The translations under genes and the position numbers were made by a program. The notes under the pieces are model-generated. The model was not told where the DNA came from. It made no database searches and saw nothing but the letters and a program-made list of their open reading frames with translations. From Phoronis australis (lineage: Eukaryota > Phoronida > Phoronidae): a stretch of 64,000 nucleotides of DNA. How positions within the stretch are numbered: the stretch's first letter is position 1; each line of letters starts with the position of its first letter. Positions 48,228 through 59,783 of the stretch are shown one piece after another. The DNA is taken from NCBI GenBank assembly GCA_002633005.1, contig NMRA01000091.1:182204-246203 (forward strand). Direction: 5' to 3'.

Positions 48228-49894
48228 AGCGGTAGTCGATTAGGGTCGAAATTCGTCGTGTGTTGTCAGCTTCATAGGAACACTTGTGCAAAGTTTCAAG
48301 AAGATTTTGCAAGAGGTTTAGGAGACACAACAGCGGACGACAGACGCTCAGGCAGTGATGATGACAACAGCAACCAACAAATATGTGGGCGCATAAAAAT
48401 CTCGAGTAGTCACTGAATACATATTTTTCTAGGGCAAGTTGCAGGAGGTAAGATAAAATTTGAAATGCTCAAGTTTGAACACAAATCAGATATTGTAAAG
48501 ATCAGACCAAATGGACTAGTTTTTGAGGTCTGCTCCAAGTTCAAATGTTAGTAGAGACTGTGTTCAACACTAAGATCACTTCACTTTAAATTCTTTGCTT
48601 AATTCATAATGCCGTGGTTCAACTAGCGACATTATCAATGTCAACTCGACCAATCATTGGTTTAATGCATGCAAACACTTGACATCACGGCATCGAATTT
48701 TTGGTTAACTTCGTCTGTGATATGAAATAAAAGGATGCGAGATCGCGAACGGATAATTGATGAAATATGTAATAATCTCTGTGATACAATGTACAAAAGA
48801 AGACACACGTCCTGTTGCATATTTAAGCAGGCGTGAAGGCGTGTGTAGACGGTGGTCGCTATGGAATTCCATGCTTGACGGTTGTTAGCGCGTCCTGGTT
48901 TTACACGCTATCGTATGCGTCGTGAACTTGATTTAGGTCCTGTTTGAGGCAGTGGAATCCGCTATACTGTTGCTGTCTTGGTGACATATAGTGAGGTAGC
49001 TGACATAAAGAAACGGCTCCAAAGAAGAAACCCGAGATTGAGGCGGAAAGGCCTGTCTGTGGTGAGAGATAAAGCACCACATGGGACTAAGACTGCTGTC
49101 AATCTGTTTGGCACCCTTTTTGTACCAGTCATGAAAAACTGATGCCCTGAAAAATATCCAGCTAACCGGGACGAACTGAGAATTCATCGTCTTTATGTCA
49201 GATTATAAGTCTACTGTTGTTGATTTTGTGGGTTTGTTGGATTTTGAATTCAGTTACTGATTTGTGCCACTGCCCATGGGATGCATAATTACAATAAATA
49301 ACGACATCACAATCTGTGTCTTATGTCAGAAGCTTAGAGCCGGAGCATTCCAAACTACCAGACTAGAGAAATGCTACATAAGCCTACATCTACAAATAGG
49401 TAACGCTTTACGTGAAGTGCTCCTGCAAAACTGTTTTACCCGCCACAGCCTTTGGGAAACGTTGATTTTTACCTTATCAAATTGTATGCGGAACTTGTGA
49501 AGTCCGATTCTAATCCATTGTGTATTGTAACCAGTCCACTGGCGTAGCAGAAGATACCGTTAGGCAAAGGTGCCACTCTTCTGTTCGGTGGAAAAGCAGT
49601 CACCAGGTGGCGAGACCGTCTCGTCCATTAGTCGGCTTACCTAGAACTGCTGAACAACATGCCGTGGAAATCGACGATATTTCATGAATCTGCTTTAAAA
49701 TAGATAGGCAAAGAGATGATTTACGAGAAATGAAAGCAGATGCTTGGCTTTTCTTTTGGTGCCCGCTTTTACTTGATAATAACATGTTTTTGTCTGATAT
49801 TGCCGCATCTAGTTACATGTACATGCATGTTGGGGTAATCTGACCGGACCTAAGTAAGATAATGCGCTAGTGTTGACTTACGAAGTAAATGAAC

Positions 49895-50112
49895 GGAAAA
49901 GTGCAAAAATGTTACTTTTTGTTTTTTCGGATAAAAGCGTAAAACGAAAACGACATGGTAGTTTAGAAAACTGTGACTGCTTTTTGCGACTTCACCTTGG
50001 ACATTTCTATAGAACAAAATTTTAGTTATGTTGTTATTACCGTTGTTTTGCTAAGAATGTACCTTTCTTCTTCGCTAAATTTTATTGAAACCACATGGTC
50101 ACGTGGTCCAAT
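49895..50112 (+). repeat. Dispersed repeat family R3, copy 3
   Basis: Shares AAAACGAAAACGACATGGTA, TAGAAAACTGTGAC, AATGTACCTTTCTTCTT and ACCACATGGTCACGTGG with copies 1 and 2, in the same orientation. Confidence 0.75.
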
Positions 50113-52930
50113 TGACGGTATATTCGTATAAAGTTAAAGATCAAATTCTGCAGGCTTTCTACTTTGAAAAAATATACTTTCGCCGATTTGAAATCTGTAT
50201 TTTTGTAGATATTCATCTTAATACACGGGCTTGTCGCTCAGTTCTAGTTAACCTTATCTCAGCGCATCAAAAATCTCTTAAAAAATCCGTCTCCTGTGTG
50301 AGCTTGATTATTACCGCTCACCACCAAACGAGTATTCGACATTGAAGAAATGTTTCTCTTACACCAAGGCCACACAGAAAGTGGTTGTTAGTCGATTTCA
50401 ATTCCTTGGCTGTAATTGTGTCAAAGCGTACAGATGTTGCATTGTATCTGTTAGATAGTCTTCGTGGATAGTATATATTGGGAATTTCCAACCACTGGTT
50501 TCTTATAACGCGTGTGCTGGAAGCTTGGTGCTAGAACTGACGTCGGCAAGTGCATTTTCACTTTCTGTGGATGCATAAAAACCGCTGTCAGCGTGTAAGT
50601 ATAGTGTGTTGGGGCTATGTCTTTTTTAGACAACATTCCTTGTGTAGTGTACATTGTTGAAAACAACATATAATTTGTAGATCCGGTTTTTGTTTTTGTA
50701 ACTGAAGTAGTTTTTCGATAATTTACTGTGTATTCGAGTGTTTGCTGGTGACGTCTCTGCCACTATTATTGCGGGGTTTGGACACGCAGATAGGAATAGA
50801 AATGCACGGTCTCGTCACATTTTCAACAATTTCACAGGTATTGGATTTTTTTACCTTTCAAATAACCACAGGGATACTGTTAGCACTTGAAACTTTTCCA
50901 AGGGTTATGCGTTATGTATGTCGTCTATGAGACAATTTATAACGTGCTTAACAGAGACGTTTTAGGCAAATGGTTGGGAGAGCAAGGATGTTATTTTAAC
51001 TTAACAATCACATCGGTTGCCTGTGTTATAACAACAAGCGATAAAACACATGAAAGAAACATAAAAATGAAAAACTTCCGAATGTAGTTGTTTCAGCGTT
51101 ATCATAATGACTGCTAGCAAGCGAACTGTACGTTTGTTTGTGGTCTCCATTCTAACTAAATTAATTGTGCTATTGCATTGTTTATGCATGTGTATTAGAA
51201 TGAAAGCGTATTGTTAATACATTTATTTTATTGACATGATCTGCGTGACGCCTTCATTAAATTTTTACCTGTTAGGAATCGAAAACAAAGTGTTAGGTTT
51301 CACAATTGTGAAATTGTTTCTGTAATTTCTTCTATTTCTGTCCTGTAATCAATAAATCAAAATAGCATTCGTCGAAATGATCTGACGTGAACTAACGACC
51401 AGTGTACAGTGGGCGTAGCCAAGGGGGACAGGCCACAGCTGGTCAGTGCCCATCCCTTTTTCTTCATGGCAAAAAGCATCCCACGGTCGAAACTCATTTT
51501 AACTTTGTGTTTGCCCCCTCCTCTTGTTCATGACAAAGTGCCGCACTTTGCTGCTTATTCTCTCGATCTAAATTTCGAGTTCACCACCCCCCTCCCCCTT
51601 GTCATTTGAATGCTACTGTGACTTAGGGTTGGGGAATAGGGAGAAGTTGGCTCACAAATGTTATCTTTAGAAGTTTTTTACTTTTTTATTGTCACATTTA
51701 CATTCAACATAACATGTGGGTTAAAATGCAATGTTCGCGGTTAGCGAAGGCTACATGTACGTCAAAACAGCGCGAATTGTAATTTATTGGATTTTTGTTT
51801 CGAGACATGTGATTGCCTGGTTGGCATTTTTTTCAGAAAAGTTGCTTAATTCGCCTCTATTCCATAGGTGTTCCTTGGCATTGAGGACGTATACCTTATC
51901 TTTTGTCACGTCCAATTCAATGACGATTTTGCGTTCTATTTTAAAAAAGCCGATGTTCCCCAGTAGTTCTGTGTTCTCTCTAATTTACGTAGTGTTTCAG
52001 ACACTTGTTGCGCTGAGAATCGATGATTGTTAATGTCATACTGTTTTTACGCATTGTGCCCATCTTTCAGCATTTGGCTGTTGCAGTCATGATCTTCGAA
52101 ACTAAAGTTTCGTCTCCGTTGGCTAGGGGTCAACGGGAGTCACGTTTAGTGGAAGTCTCCCGCCGAAGAGTGCTCGAATGACAACATCAACTTGAGATGT
52201 TGTTTTGCTTGATTTTTCTTCAAAGTTATAATTTGGTGGGAGTCGTGGCGATGATTTTTTTTGATAAGACGGCATATAGTGAAGCGGCGCAGCAGGATTT
52301 ATCTAATCTAGTAATCACTAACACGCACTAAATATCAATTACTGTTCCCACGTTACGGTTGTTTTGGTTGTATTCTTTTAATATTGAGATCTACGTGGAG
52401 TGGTTTTATTAATACTTGTAATCCGGTAAACTGAGCCTCGGATTAAGATTTCGTGTGGTTGTCATTTAATTGCTTTGTCGTACTTAAATGAATGTTGAAA
52501 AGTATATTTGGTTCAGTGACTGTTTTTCAAAAAAAGCGTATAGTGCTCACAATGTCGAGAAATCGATTCATAACGCAGCCAATTAGGACTTCCTTTTCCT
52601 GTTATTAGATGAATGATTAGTACAAAAATAGTGCGCCAGAAAGTCCCGTTAGTTGTTTGTTGTACGTTCTTGTGTGTCTACTTATTCCGTTTGAAAAACG
52701 CAGCGAGCTAGTGTTCTAGCTAACACCGTAGCTCGAACAGTTCTGTTGGCTTCGCAACCCGTCGTTCCCACATGCACGAGATATACCTGGAAATCTTGTA
52801 AATTGGCCATATTTTTGTTCCAGGAAAATTGTCACGTGTTCACTATAGCGGCTAAAACTCCAAGTTCCATCGAGGGTACTGTTATTTAGACCGCTTACCG
52901 CCATGAAATTGGTCTCAACTTGACGTTCCT
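50113..52930. other. Intergenic, no supported gene
   Basis: No protein recognised. A possible hAT-like MITE at 51407 is the only structured feature seen. Confidence 0.5.
51407..51617 (+). mobile_element. Possible hAT-like MITE (CAGTGGGCGTAGCC end)
   Basis: CAGTGGGCGTAGCCAAGGGG resembles the common CAGTGGCGTAGC terminus of invertebrate hAT MITEs and is followed by C-rich blocks. A plausible partner end TGCTACTG lies at 51610-51617. No 8-bp target duplication is visible. Confidence 0.3.
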
Positions 52931-53340
52931 TATTTAGGTGAGAAGTAATTTAAAGTGATTTCTGGTCTCGCAAAGAACTGATTGTTCGTTATTACTCGAG
53001 ACCATGCTCGACGATTAAAATGACACGCCGTGACAAGTCAACTTGTAGAGACTGGTCTCAACCAATAGCGAACTGACAATTCTTTCCTAGTGCAGAAGTC
53101 ACATATATATTGACGAAGGAATAATTTGAAATCAATTGACACAGGGAAATTCATTTTTTCCATCCAAAAAAGGTATGCACTGAGGAAGATGTCAGGAAGG
53201 GCAGATGTCGAAAATTTCTGCAGTCATTTACCACTTTTTGGATGGGAAAATGAAATTCCTTGTGTCAGTTGTTATTCACCATCTCGATGAAAGTGTTTGA
53301 AGAAATTTGAAATCAATTTTATAATAGTTTGTAGTCTCAA
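52931..53340 (+). mobile_element. Second copy of MITE family R8, with its own insertion
   Basis: Aligns across the MULE insertion point of the copy at 43118-44340: GTGAGAAGTAATTTAAAGTG, CTGGTCTCGCAAAGAACTG, then GAGACCATG, AAAATGACACGCCGTGACAA and GCGAACTGACAATTCTTTCC, and AATTTGAAATCAATT. It is continuous where the other copy is interrupted, and is itself interrupted at 53138 by a hairpin insertion. Confidence 0.75.
53138..53303. mobile_element. 166-bp hairpin insertion with 15-bp direct repeats
   Basis: Identical 15-bp repeats AATTTGAAATCAATT lie at 53123-53137 and 53304-53318. Between them, the left arm GACACAGGGAAATTC..TTTTTCCATCCAAAAAA (53138-53172) is inverted at 53233-53266 (..TTTGGATGGGAAAATGAAAT, TCCTTGTGTC), with about 60 bases of loop and an unpaired 37-base tail after the right arm. 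The MITE sequence appears to resume after the second repeat. A 15-bp duplication suits target-primed retroposition better than a cut-and-paste element, but the hairpin suits a foldback. The class is unresolved. Confidence 0.75.
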
Positions 53341-54227
53341 TTAAAAATTGTTTTTGTTGACGAAAGGTGGGTTTGTAGCCGCTTTAAGGTACAACGCTCA
53401 ATTAGATATATTTTTGTTCCCTCACGCTAAGGTAGTTTGTCGTTGGCAGATTACGATCTGGGTGCTAAAACGCCACACTTTACTAGGTTCTGCGATTACG
53501 TTTTCCGTTTGTTAACAAATCGTCTGTAACACGTAAGTAATTAACTGTGATGTTTTATTTTAGTTCCTTGTAAACTGAATGGTTTATTGCTGAGGTCACC
53601 AAGGGCAAACTAGGATCAATCATTCATCCAAGTAAACCACGATGTACTCCAGCACACAGTTTTGAATTCGCTAAACGGAAAATCTCAAAAAACATTCGAT
53701 TTTGAGTACAAACATACGACCCCGAGCCCCGATTTAAAAAATAGTGCGATCTTATGCGTCTGCTTTCGGCGCCATGAAATATTGCGTCACCTATTGGCGA
53801 GTTTCATTTTTTCGCCTATTCTTCAATCAACTGTTCTTCTTCCACGAGGTTGCGTACGTGTCACAAAAAATTATCGGACCTGGTTTCATTTGATTACAAG
53901 CTTTTAGTATTTTAATACCAGCAAACCAAACAAATTTTGCTGTTGCGAAGCTGTCATCATCTCCCGAGAGATGTCGCAAAATTTTAGGAAACGGCGCGTG
54001 CGCGTGATACGAAAGCCGGAGAATTACGCAAGAAAATGACGTTTGTAAGATTGTTTTTAACTTATACGGCTATAACGGGCAAAGTGAGTGTCGGTTGACT
54101 TCCAGATTTTGCATGCATCCCCGCCGGTCGTTAGCTCCACATTTTGATGCAAGTTTCACGGTGAGGTGACGAGCAGAACTATCCGGGCTGTGTGCAATTT
54201 TGGAGGTCTATCGGCGCTGAACACACA

Positions 54228-54280
54228 GTGGTACCTAGCTGCATTTTGACGATAGTCTTCATACAGCTAGCTGGCTGGCT
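54228..54280 (+). repeat. Dispersed repeat family R9, copy 1
   Basis: TAGCTGCATTTTGACGATAG and TCTTCAT match 59276-59310 (TAGCTGTATTTTGACGGTAG, TCTTCAT), each followed by GCTAGCT-type words. Confidence 0.6.
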
Positions 54281-54999
54281 AGTAGATTCCATACCAAATC
54301 GTACTAAACTGCTTCTCAAAACGAAGGTGGTCATATTTGGTACTAGATAAGCACAATACGACATTTCTAGCGTTTTCATCCTTTTATGCAATTAGTTTGT
54401 ACATGTATGTAAGGCCTATTTATGTATAAATGTGTGTGTTTTACATATGTAAATATTTCGTCACGCTGTATTGATCAACACGTGTTGGTATTGAAACTGA
54501 ATTAATGATTTCTCTGAATGTGGGCTTTCAGGTCGGTCGTTAACCTTTTAACTATTCCCTGTTGATCTGTTAAATGACCTGATGTAATATGCTTAAGTAG
54601 AAATGTCTACGTTTGCAGTTGATTAGAGACCTGATAGACAACTTGCCCTTAGTAAAAACTTTGTAAAAGCCTATAATGTCCGGACTTTAGCACACTTGGT
54701 TTTTATCACTTTTAATTTTTTAGGAAATAGCCCGACAATTTACGAATAGTATACAATCTACATTAAAACGATCATTTCAGCTTTTTGTCTAATGAAGTGT
54801 ATGTTTTTTGGTATTGTAAAATTTCCCTGTGTGCATTCTATGGATGAGGTGATAATCTAAAAGACCTCCGCTGCGTACTGTAGACCACAAAACATTAACT
54901 TGCACTTGGGGCGAATAATCTGGTGTGGAAAGGAAACAGAGAATTCAAAATCACAATCCAACATTATAAACTCGCCGACCATTTTACCAGAATCTGCTC

Positions 55000-55076
55000 G
55001 TGAGCTCCCGCAAAATACTCACTTTTCACTCTTGTGATTTACGAGGTCTTGTGAGATTATGGTTTTCTCGCAAGAA
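55000..55076 (+). repeat. Dispersed repeat family R4, copy 6
   Basis: Closest relative of the copy at 24484: CCCGCAAAATACTCACTTTT, CACTCTTGTGATTTACGAGG and GTGAGATTATGGTTTTCTC. Confidence 0.6.
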
Positions 55077-58000
55077 GCTTTAGCTGTGTTTACCGAACGC
55101 TCTCCCGGTCTCATTGGGTTTCGTAAGGGTCATCCTATTTCAAATGTAACACATAGTTTTCGTGAAATCTGTAATTGCCGCATGTCTTGTTTTTAGTGTT
55201 GACATGTGAAGCACGTTTGGCGTCAACACTATTCATCCAACAAACAAATTCTAACCGATATTCACCTTTAAAATATTGATTGTCAAGTATATTTAGGTCA
55301 TCCGTGTTTCATACGTGTTTATCCAGGGCTGTCATTTTTATTTCTCCAGGCGATTGGCTGAACTAACCACTTATCCTAATGCTTTTGGACTTCTTCAGCG
55401 ATGGCCAGTTTTGTAAATAAAGATTATTAAGTCTCTCAACCCAATTTCATAATGAGTGTTCTGTGAAGTAAAGACACCAAAATTTAGTGTTGAGTCTCAA
55501 ACTTTTAAAATATGTCTGCAACTTTTCCTACACAGAGTCGAATTTCTTTCACTTTCTAATTATTATGTTACTGCGTGACAACAAAGGATGTACGGCAAGG
55601 CTTTTTCAGCTTAAAGAACCTTTTTTATTCATGGAAAAAGAGTATTTATTTAAAGTGCATAAAACCAAGTTACTATATTATCAGTGTCATTAAATATTCC
55701 TTTAGAGCATTGCATATCAAGTTAATGTCTCAAAAACAACAAAATAGGAGAAAGGGGACTTAAATTGAACGTTTCTTAGTTTCACGGACTAAGTGTGACG
55801 TAAAAACTAACCCAGCGCCAGTGTGTCATGCTCACCAATGCGCGAGGTTCTTGTGCAAACAAGTGCCATATCCGCGCTTCTCTGGTGTCCTTCGAGAAAT
55901 TGAAAAGAGCCACAGTGTGTTTATACTGAATTGTCAAACCACCACAAACGCAACGCCTCAGCACTCGTTATTATATCATAAAACAGAGGAAAAGTAGCTG
56001 CAACACCTGACGACTTATCACACTGAACACAACGGAGGGTGACTAATGCTGTGATTGGGTGTCTCGATTCCATGTAGAATATACATCGACCAATAAATGT
56101 TCGTATGTCGAGATCAGCTAATGAACATTTCGTCAGATAGTGTTTGCGGGTGATCTAATTTGACAGCTAATCTACAGATGGGGTTGTTCTTGGTGTTTTG
56201 TTATGGAATTAGTGATTTAAGCTATTTAGGAGTTGTTACTCGTGGCCTTGAGTTGGAACTGTTGATATCTTTTTTTACAAATTTCCATGACGTAGTCTCG
56301 CGTCTTTCCCCAACCTTTCATGTGATCTTGTCGTGTTCTCTCCCTTCGGCAAAGCGGGTGCCACCAATAAGAGCCTTTCATGTTTCATAGGACTATCCCG
56401 CCCCTCACCTCTGCTTTGTCATCATCTATGCTTCCTATGCGAGAGCGTGAACGTGGCAAACGACAAACCCGAGTAGAGCGACATTCAAAGGAAGTATATG
56501 CTACAGTAACCCAATTTTCTCCAATGAATTACGAGCATCAAACTGGTTCTCAAAATCCGAAACCTCTTAAAGTCCTGGTCTCAAACTGCCCATGTGGTTC
56601 CAGTATCCGAAAATACTTACCACATAAAATCTTGTTTTTCGACACCCTTTCTTTATATACTTTTCGCCGTTCTTGCCAAAAGCGATTTTTTAACAGTATT
56701 TGACCCTTCTCTGTGAGCGTATAATTACCGGCTGTCGTCGGTTATTTCCGCACTCACATTTCCGGCTCATCAGTTCAGGAACTTTTGGTGGCACTGAATA
56801 GTTAGGTTGTGGCCGCGGTCAATTTGCACTCCCAAAATGTTAAAATCTAGGGCTAGGCCAGGCTTGGGGGCATTTTTCAATTAGGTATTGTGTGTAGGCC
56901 AAGTGAATGTTTTTTTGTTGTATTTGTGAACATGCTGGGAATGAAAAAAGGCCAGTTTCTCGGCTGTAGCTGCACTCTTCTTCAAGATGGTGGCCCCCTG
57001 TTGCAGTTGTGCATTGCTGTGTAGCAACTGAGAAATTGGCCGCGATTTCAGGTAGCCCTCAAACAAGCCAGATTTGCAAAAAAACTAGTTGGTTGACAGT
57101 ACTTTTGGACCACATTTTTGGAATCGGTAGGAAATTTGCTTTCGGAATCTAATGTTGGCTTTAGTCGAGCATCGGCAGGAAAGTGGTGATTTTGGGGTGA
57201 AAAGTGCCGATTTTGCATTTTTTTGCCCTCATTTTTCTTAGTTCGGCTTGGTTTCCACTGGGAGTGAATGGGTCAAAAATACAAGAGAGAATAAAGTTTC
57301 TGTGCTCATCTGTAGGGCTTGTGATGTGAAATGACTCAAAACATTTCCTTATTTGCATGTAGTTTTGGACAAAGTGAAGAAAGGGTGAAGAGTGCATTGA
57401 CGTGTGTTCTGACAGGCAAACCCCTGTGAGAACTGTTCTGTGCCCCCTGTCCTGAACGCCGCCATGTTTTCCTTGTAACTGAATGTGTTATCGCTTGCTC
57501 GAAAAGTCTTTATTATTTTGTTTTATTAGTAATATCTCGTGATTCGTTTGTGTGTTTAGAGTATTTATAGTTTGTAGTTAGTGGTCGTTGAATTTTTTGG
57601 AGTGTTACGCGTACGTATTGTGTTAAAATAGCATTGGTGTTCAGTTCCTTACGTAGGGCGGTCGAACCTAAGACCTAGGAACCAATATGAGTCGAACCAA
57701 TTTTTTCCGTTTTGATTTTTTTCTCGTTTTGAAAAAACGCTTTGCTATCATCGGAAAGGTAGTGCATTCTACTCAGTAAAATTCGAAAAAGTATCAAAAT
57801 CGGAGCAAGCAGTGTAAAGTTATTGCAATATTTGTGGCGAAATTTGGGTCACTTTGTTTGGATCGCGTCGGCCATATTGGAGGACAGCGGTATAAGTTAC
57901 GAGTTAAGAAATTTGTGTAAATTGTTTTCGCCAACAATTTACGGTGAAATTTAATGAGACATATCTTTACTTACTATTCTGCACGATTTAACAGTGTTCA

Positions 58001-58937
58001 CCAAATTTCATTCTCGTAGTTGTTACTCATTAAGTGATAATGTGCTCACAATTCCCGTTGGACTTGTCTTATTTCTGGCGGCACCGACAACATGGCGTCT
58101 TTTGCTGAACTGGAAGGCAAGTTCAACCTGTTACTTTGTAATTTGTGAAGATTTAACGTTGACAAACGTTGCTACAAAAAGGAACTTTGTTCAATTTTCG
58201 TGTTTTTGGTGCAAAAACATAAGATAATTCGAATTATTTTACTGTGGATTTCCCATTCAGGTGATCTTACACTAAGCTAAAAAAATAGTTGAAATAATTT
58301 TGAAATGTTTTTTGTTTGACTATCAACTGCTGTTCAAGGCTTGAATTGGTGTCACAAAATGATTCATATTTTTCTAAATGTTAAGTCTCAATTGCTTTCA
58401 AGTCATGTTTTGTAACTTATTGCTTCTTAATTCAGGTTATCAAGTCAACTATATGAATAATCTTAATTTTGAGAAATAAGCTATGTTGGATTGTGAAGCT
58501 TCAAGCCTCCAATTCTTGTTCCTTGCAACTTCATATTTTTTAATCATGCTTGTCAAACTCTGGTGTAAGGAAACACAATTCGGTCACCATGGTAATAGTT
58601 ACATGTATGTCCACTTTCGTATCGTGAAAACATTTGCTGTTGAATAGCGTTTATAATGCTAAATGTTGTAAAGTTTTGTGCATTTTAAGTTACTTATTAC
58701 GTTAAAAGGTTGAATCATTTTGGCTTAATGAATAAAAAAGGATGACATTTTGTATTGGACTTGTCATACTTATGTGCTCGAACTAGCCCCCTATTTGGAG
58801 AAATGGAAAAAGGTCTGTCTCAGTCAGAGAAGCACAAACTCCGAAAAAAGTAGAAAACGAGACGATGTTCCACTAGAAGGCAGGAAGTACCCAGTGAATC
58901 TTATAGTAAAAGATGGACATTCCCAAAAATTCCAGCC

Positions 58938-59082
58938 CAGTGGCGGATTTAGAGGGGGTCCGTGGCCTCCCCTAAAATTCTCCCAGATTACATTTGGCAG
59001 TTCGGGGGTGCAAATGTCTGACGGGAAAATCCTGGCTATTACTCTGTCCTGTCCCTAACTCAAAATCCTGGATCCGCCCCTG
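58938..59082 (+). mobile_element. hAT-like MITE, compact 145-bp copy
   Basis: Terminal inverted repeats CAGTGGCGGATTTAGAGGGG (left) and, reversed, CAGGGGCGGATCCAGGATTT (right). This terminus is common among hAT-superfamily MITEs of invertebrates. The body matches both ends of the longer, inverted copy at 33596-33932. No obvious 8-bp target duplication, so the insertion is old. Confidence 0.8.
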
Positions 59083-59275
59083 CAACCCTCCATTTTTTAA
59101 GCTTGGTGCGCTCATACAAAGTCTGGGAAAATCTCTGGTGAAAGCCAACAAATTTGCACAGTTCGCCAGAAGTACCCAAGTTCTAAATAAACCTAGTTTG
59201 AGCGAGCGCTGTGGCCAGCGACCAGGTAGGCCTAAGGGTAACCTTGGCCCAAAGCTGTATGGGCCTACTAACAAG

Positions 59276-59330
59276 CTAGCTGTATTTTGACGGTAGTCTT
59301 CATTCTGGAAGCTCGCACTGAGGCTAGCTA
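59276..59330 (+). repeat. Dispersed repeat family R9, copy 2
   Basis: Counterpart of 54228-54280. Confidence 0.55.
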
Positions 59331-59756
59331 AGGGCTGCCGCGGCAGTGTGACACAGGATTAACTAGCCCGTAATTTTATGCAAGTGTCGGAAACTACCTT
59401 TGAATATATAAGGCATTTATGATTTGAACATTTTACTTCGACAAAACAGCTTGCAACCGCATGCCTTTACCGTTCGCCAGGGTCTTGTCTCGATCCGCAC
59501 CGGGTCCGATAGGCTGCTGTCCCGAGTCCGGCAAAATAATTTCTGTCAAAATTTATTCGCCACATTTCTTCAGCAAATTCGATAAAATTGTCCGTATTTT
59601 GATTCTATTAAAATTAAGGCGCGATGTCGATTATTTTAGCCCCGTTTGCAGGCTGGTAACAGGTACTCGTCCATTCACACTGACGGCGTTTTCTGAGCGG
59701 CTAGCCTGGGTTCCTGATTGAATTGTACTCAGTTCCGGGTTCGCGGCAAGTTCAAA

Positions 59757-59783
59757 ATGGCGGTCGTTCTTCGGGTGCGAATC
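59757..59783 (+). CDS. Candidate first coding exon with TISU-like start
   Basis: CAAAATGGCGGT nearly matches the TISU initiator (SAASATGGCGGC). The frame reads M-A-V-V-L-R-V-R-I and then meets GTGAGT, a full splice donor. Unspliced it would end six codons later. A TTCCGG word and GC-rich sequence lie 20-30 bases upstream, in an otherwise AT-rich region. It is on the same strand as the receptor gene 2.3 kb downstream but encodes a separate start, so it is either another gene or chance. Product unknown. Confidence 0.28.

Larger units (their letters stand above)
46500..49894. other. Intergenic, no supported gene
   Basis: No recognised gene. Contains an A/T-rich retroposon-like tail at 48155 and a CTCF-like word at 48214. 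Confidence 0.5.
53341..58937. other. Intergenic, no supported gene
   Basis: No recognised protein. A cluster of ATGGC/GCCAT (YY1-like) words occurs at about 56989, 57459, 57871 and 58092. The last, ATGGCGTCTTTTGCTGAACT, runs 8 codons to a GC-type donor-like GGCAAGTT, very weak as an exon. Confidence 0.45.

Noticed and set aside
53175-53220. CTGAGGAAGATGTC...GATGTCGAAA as a hammerhead-like motif
   Set aside because: The two GATGTC words are direct, not inverted, so the required stem does not form.
58092-58116. ATGGCGTCTTTTGCTGAACT as a first exon
   Set aside because: Only eight codons and a rare GC-type donor; insufficient support.
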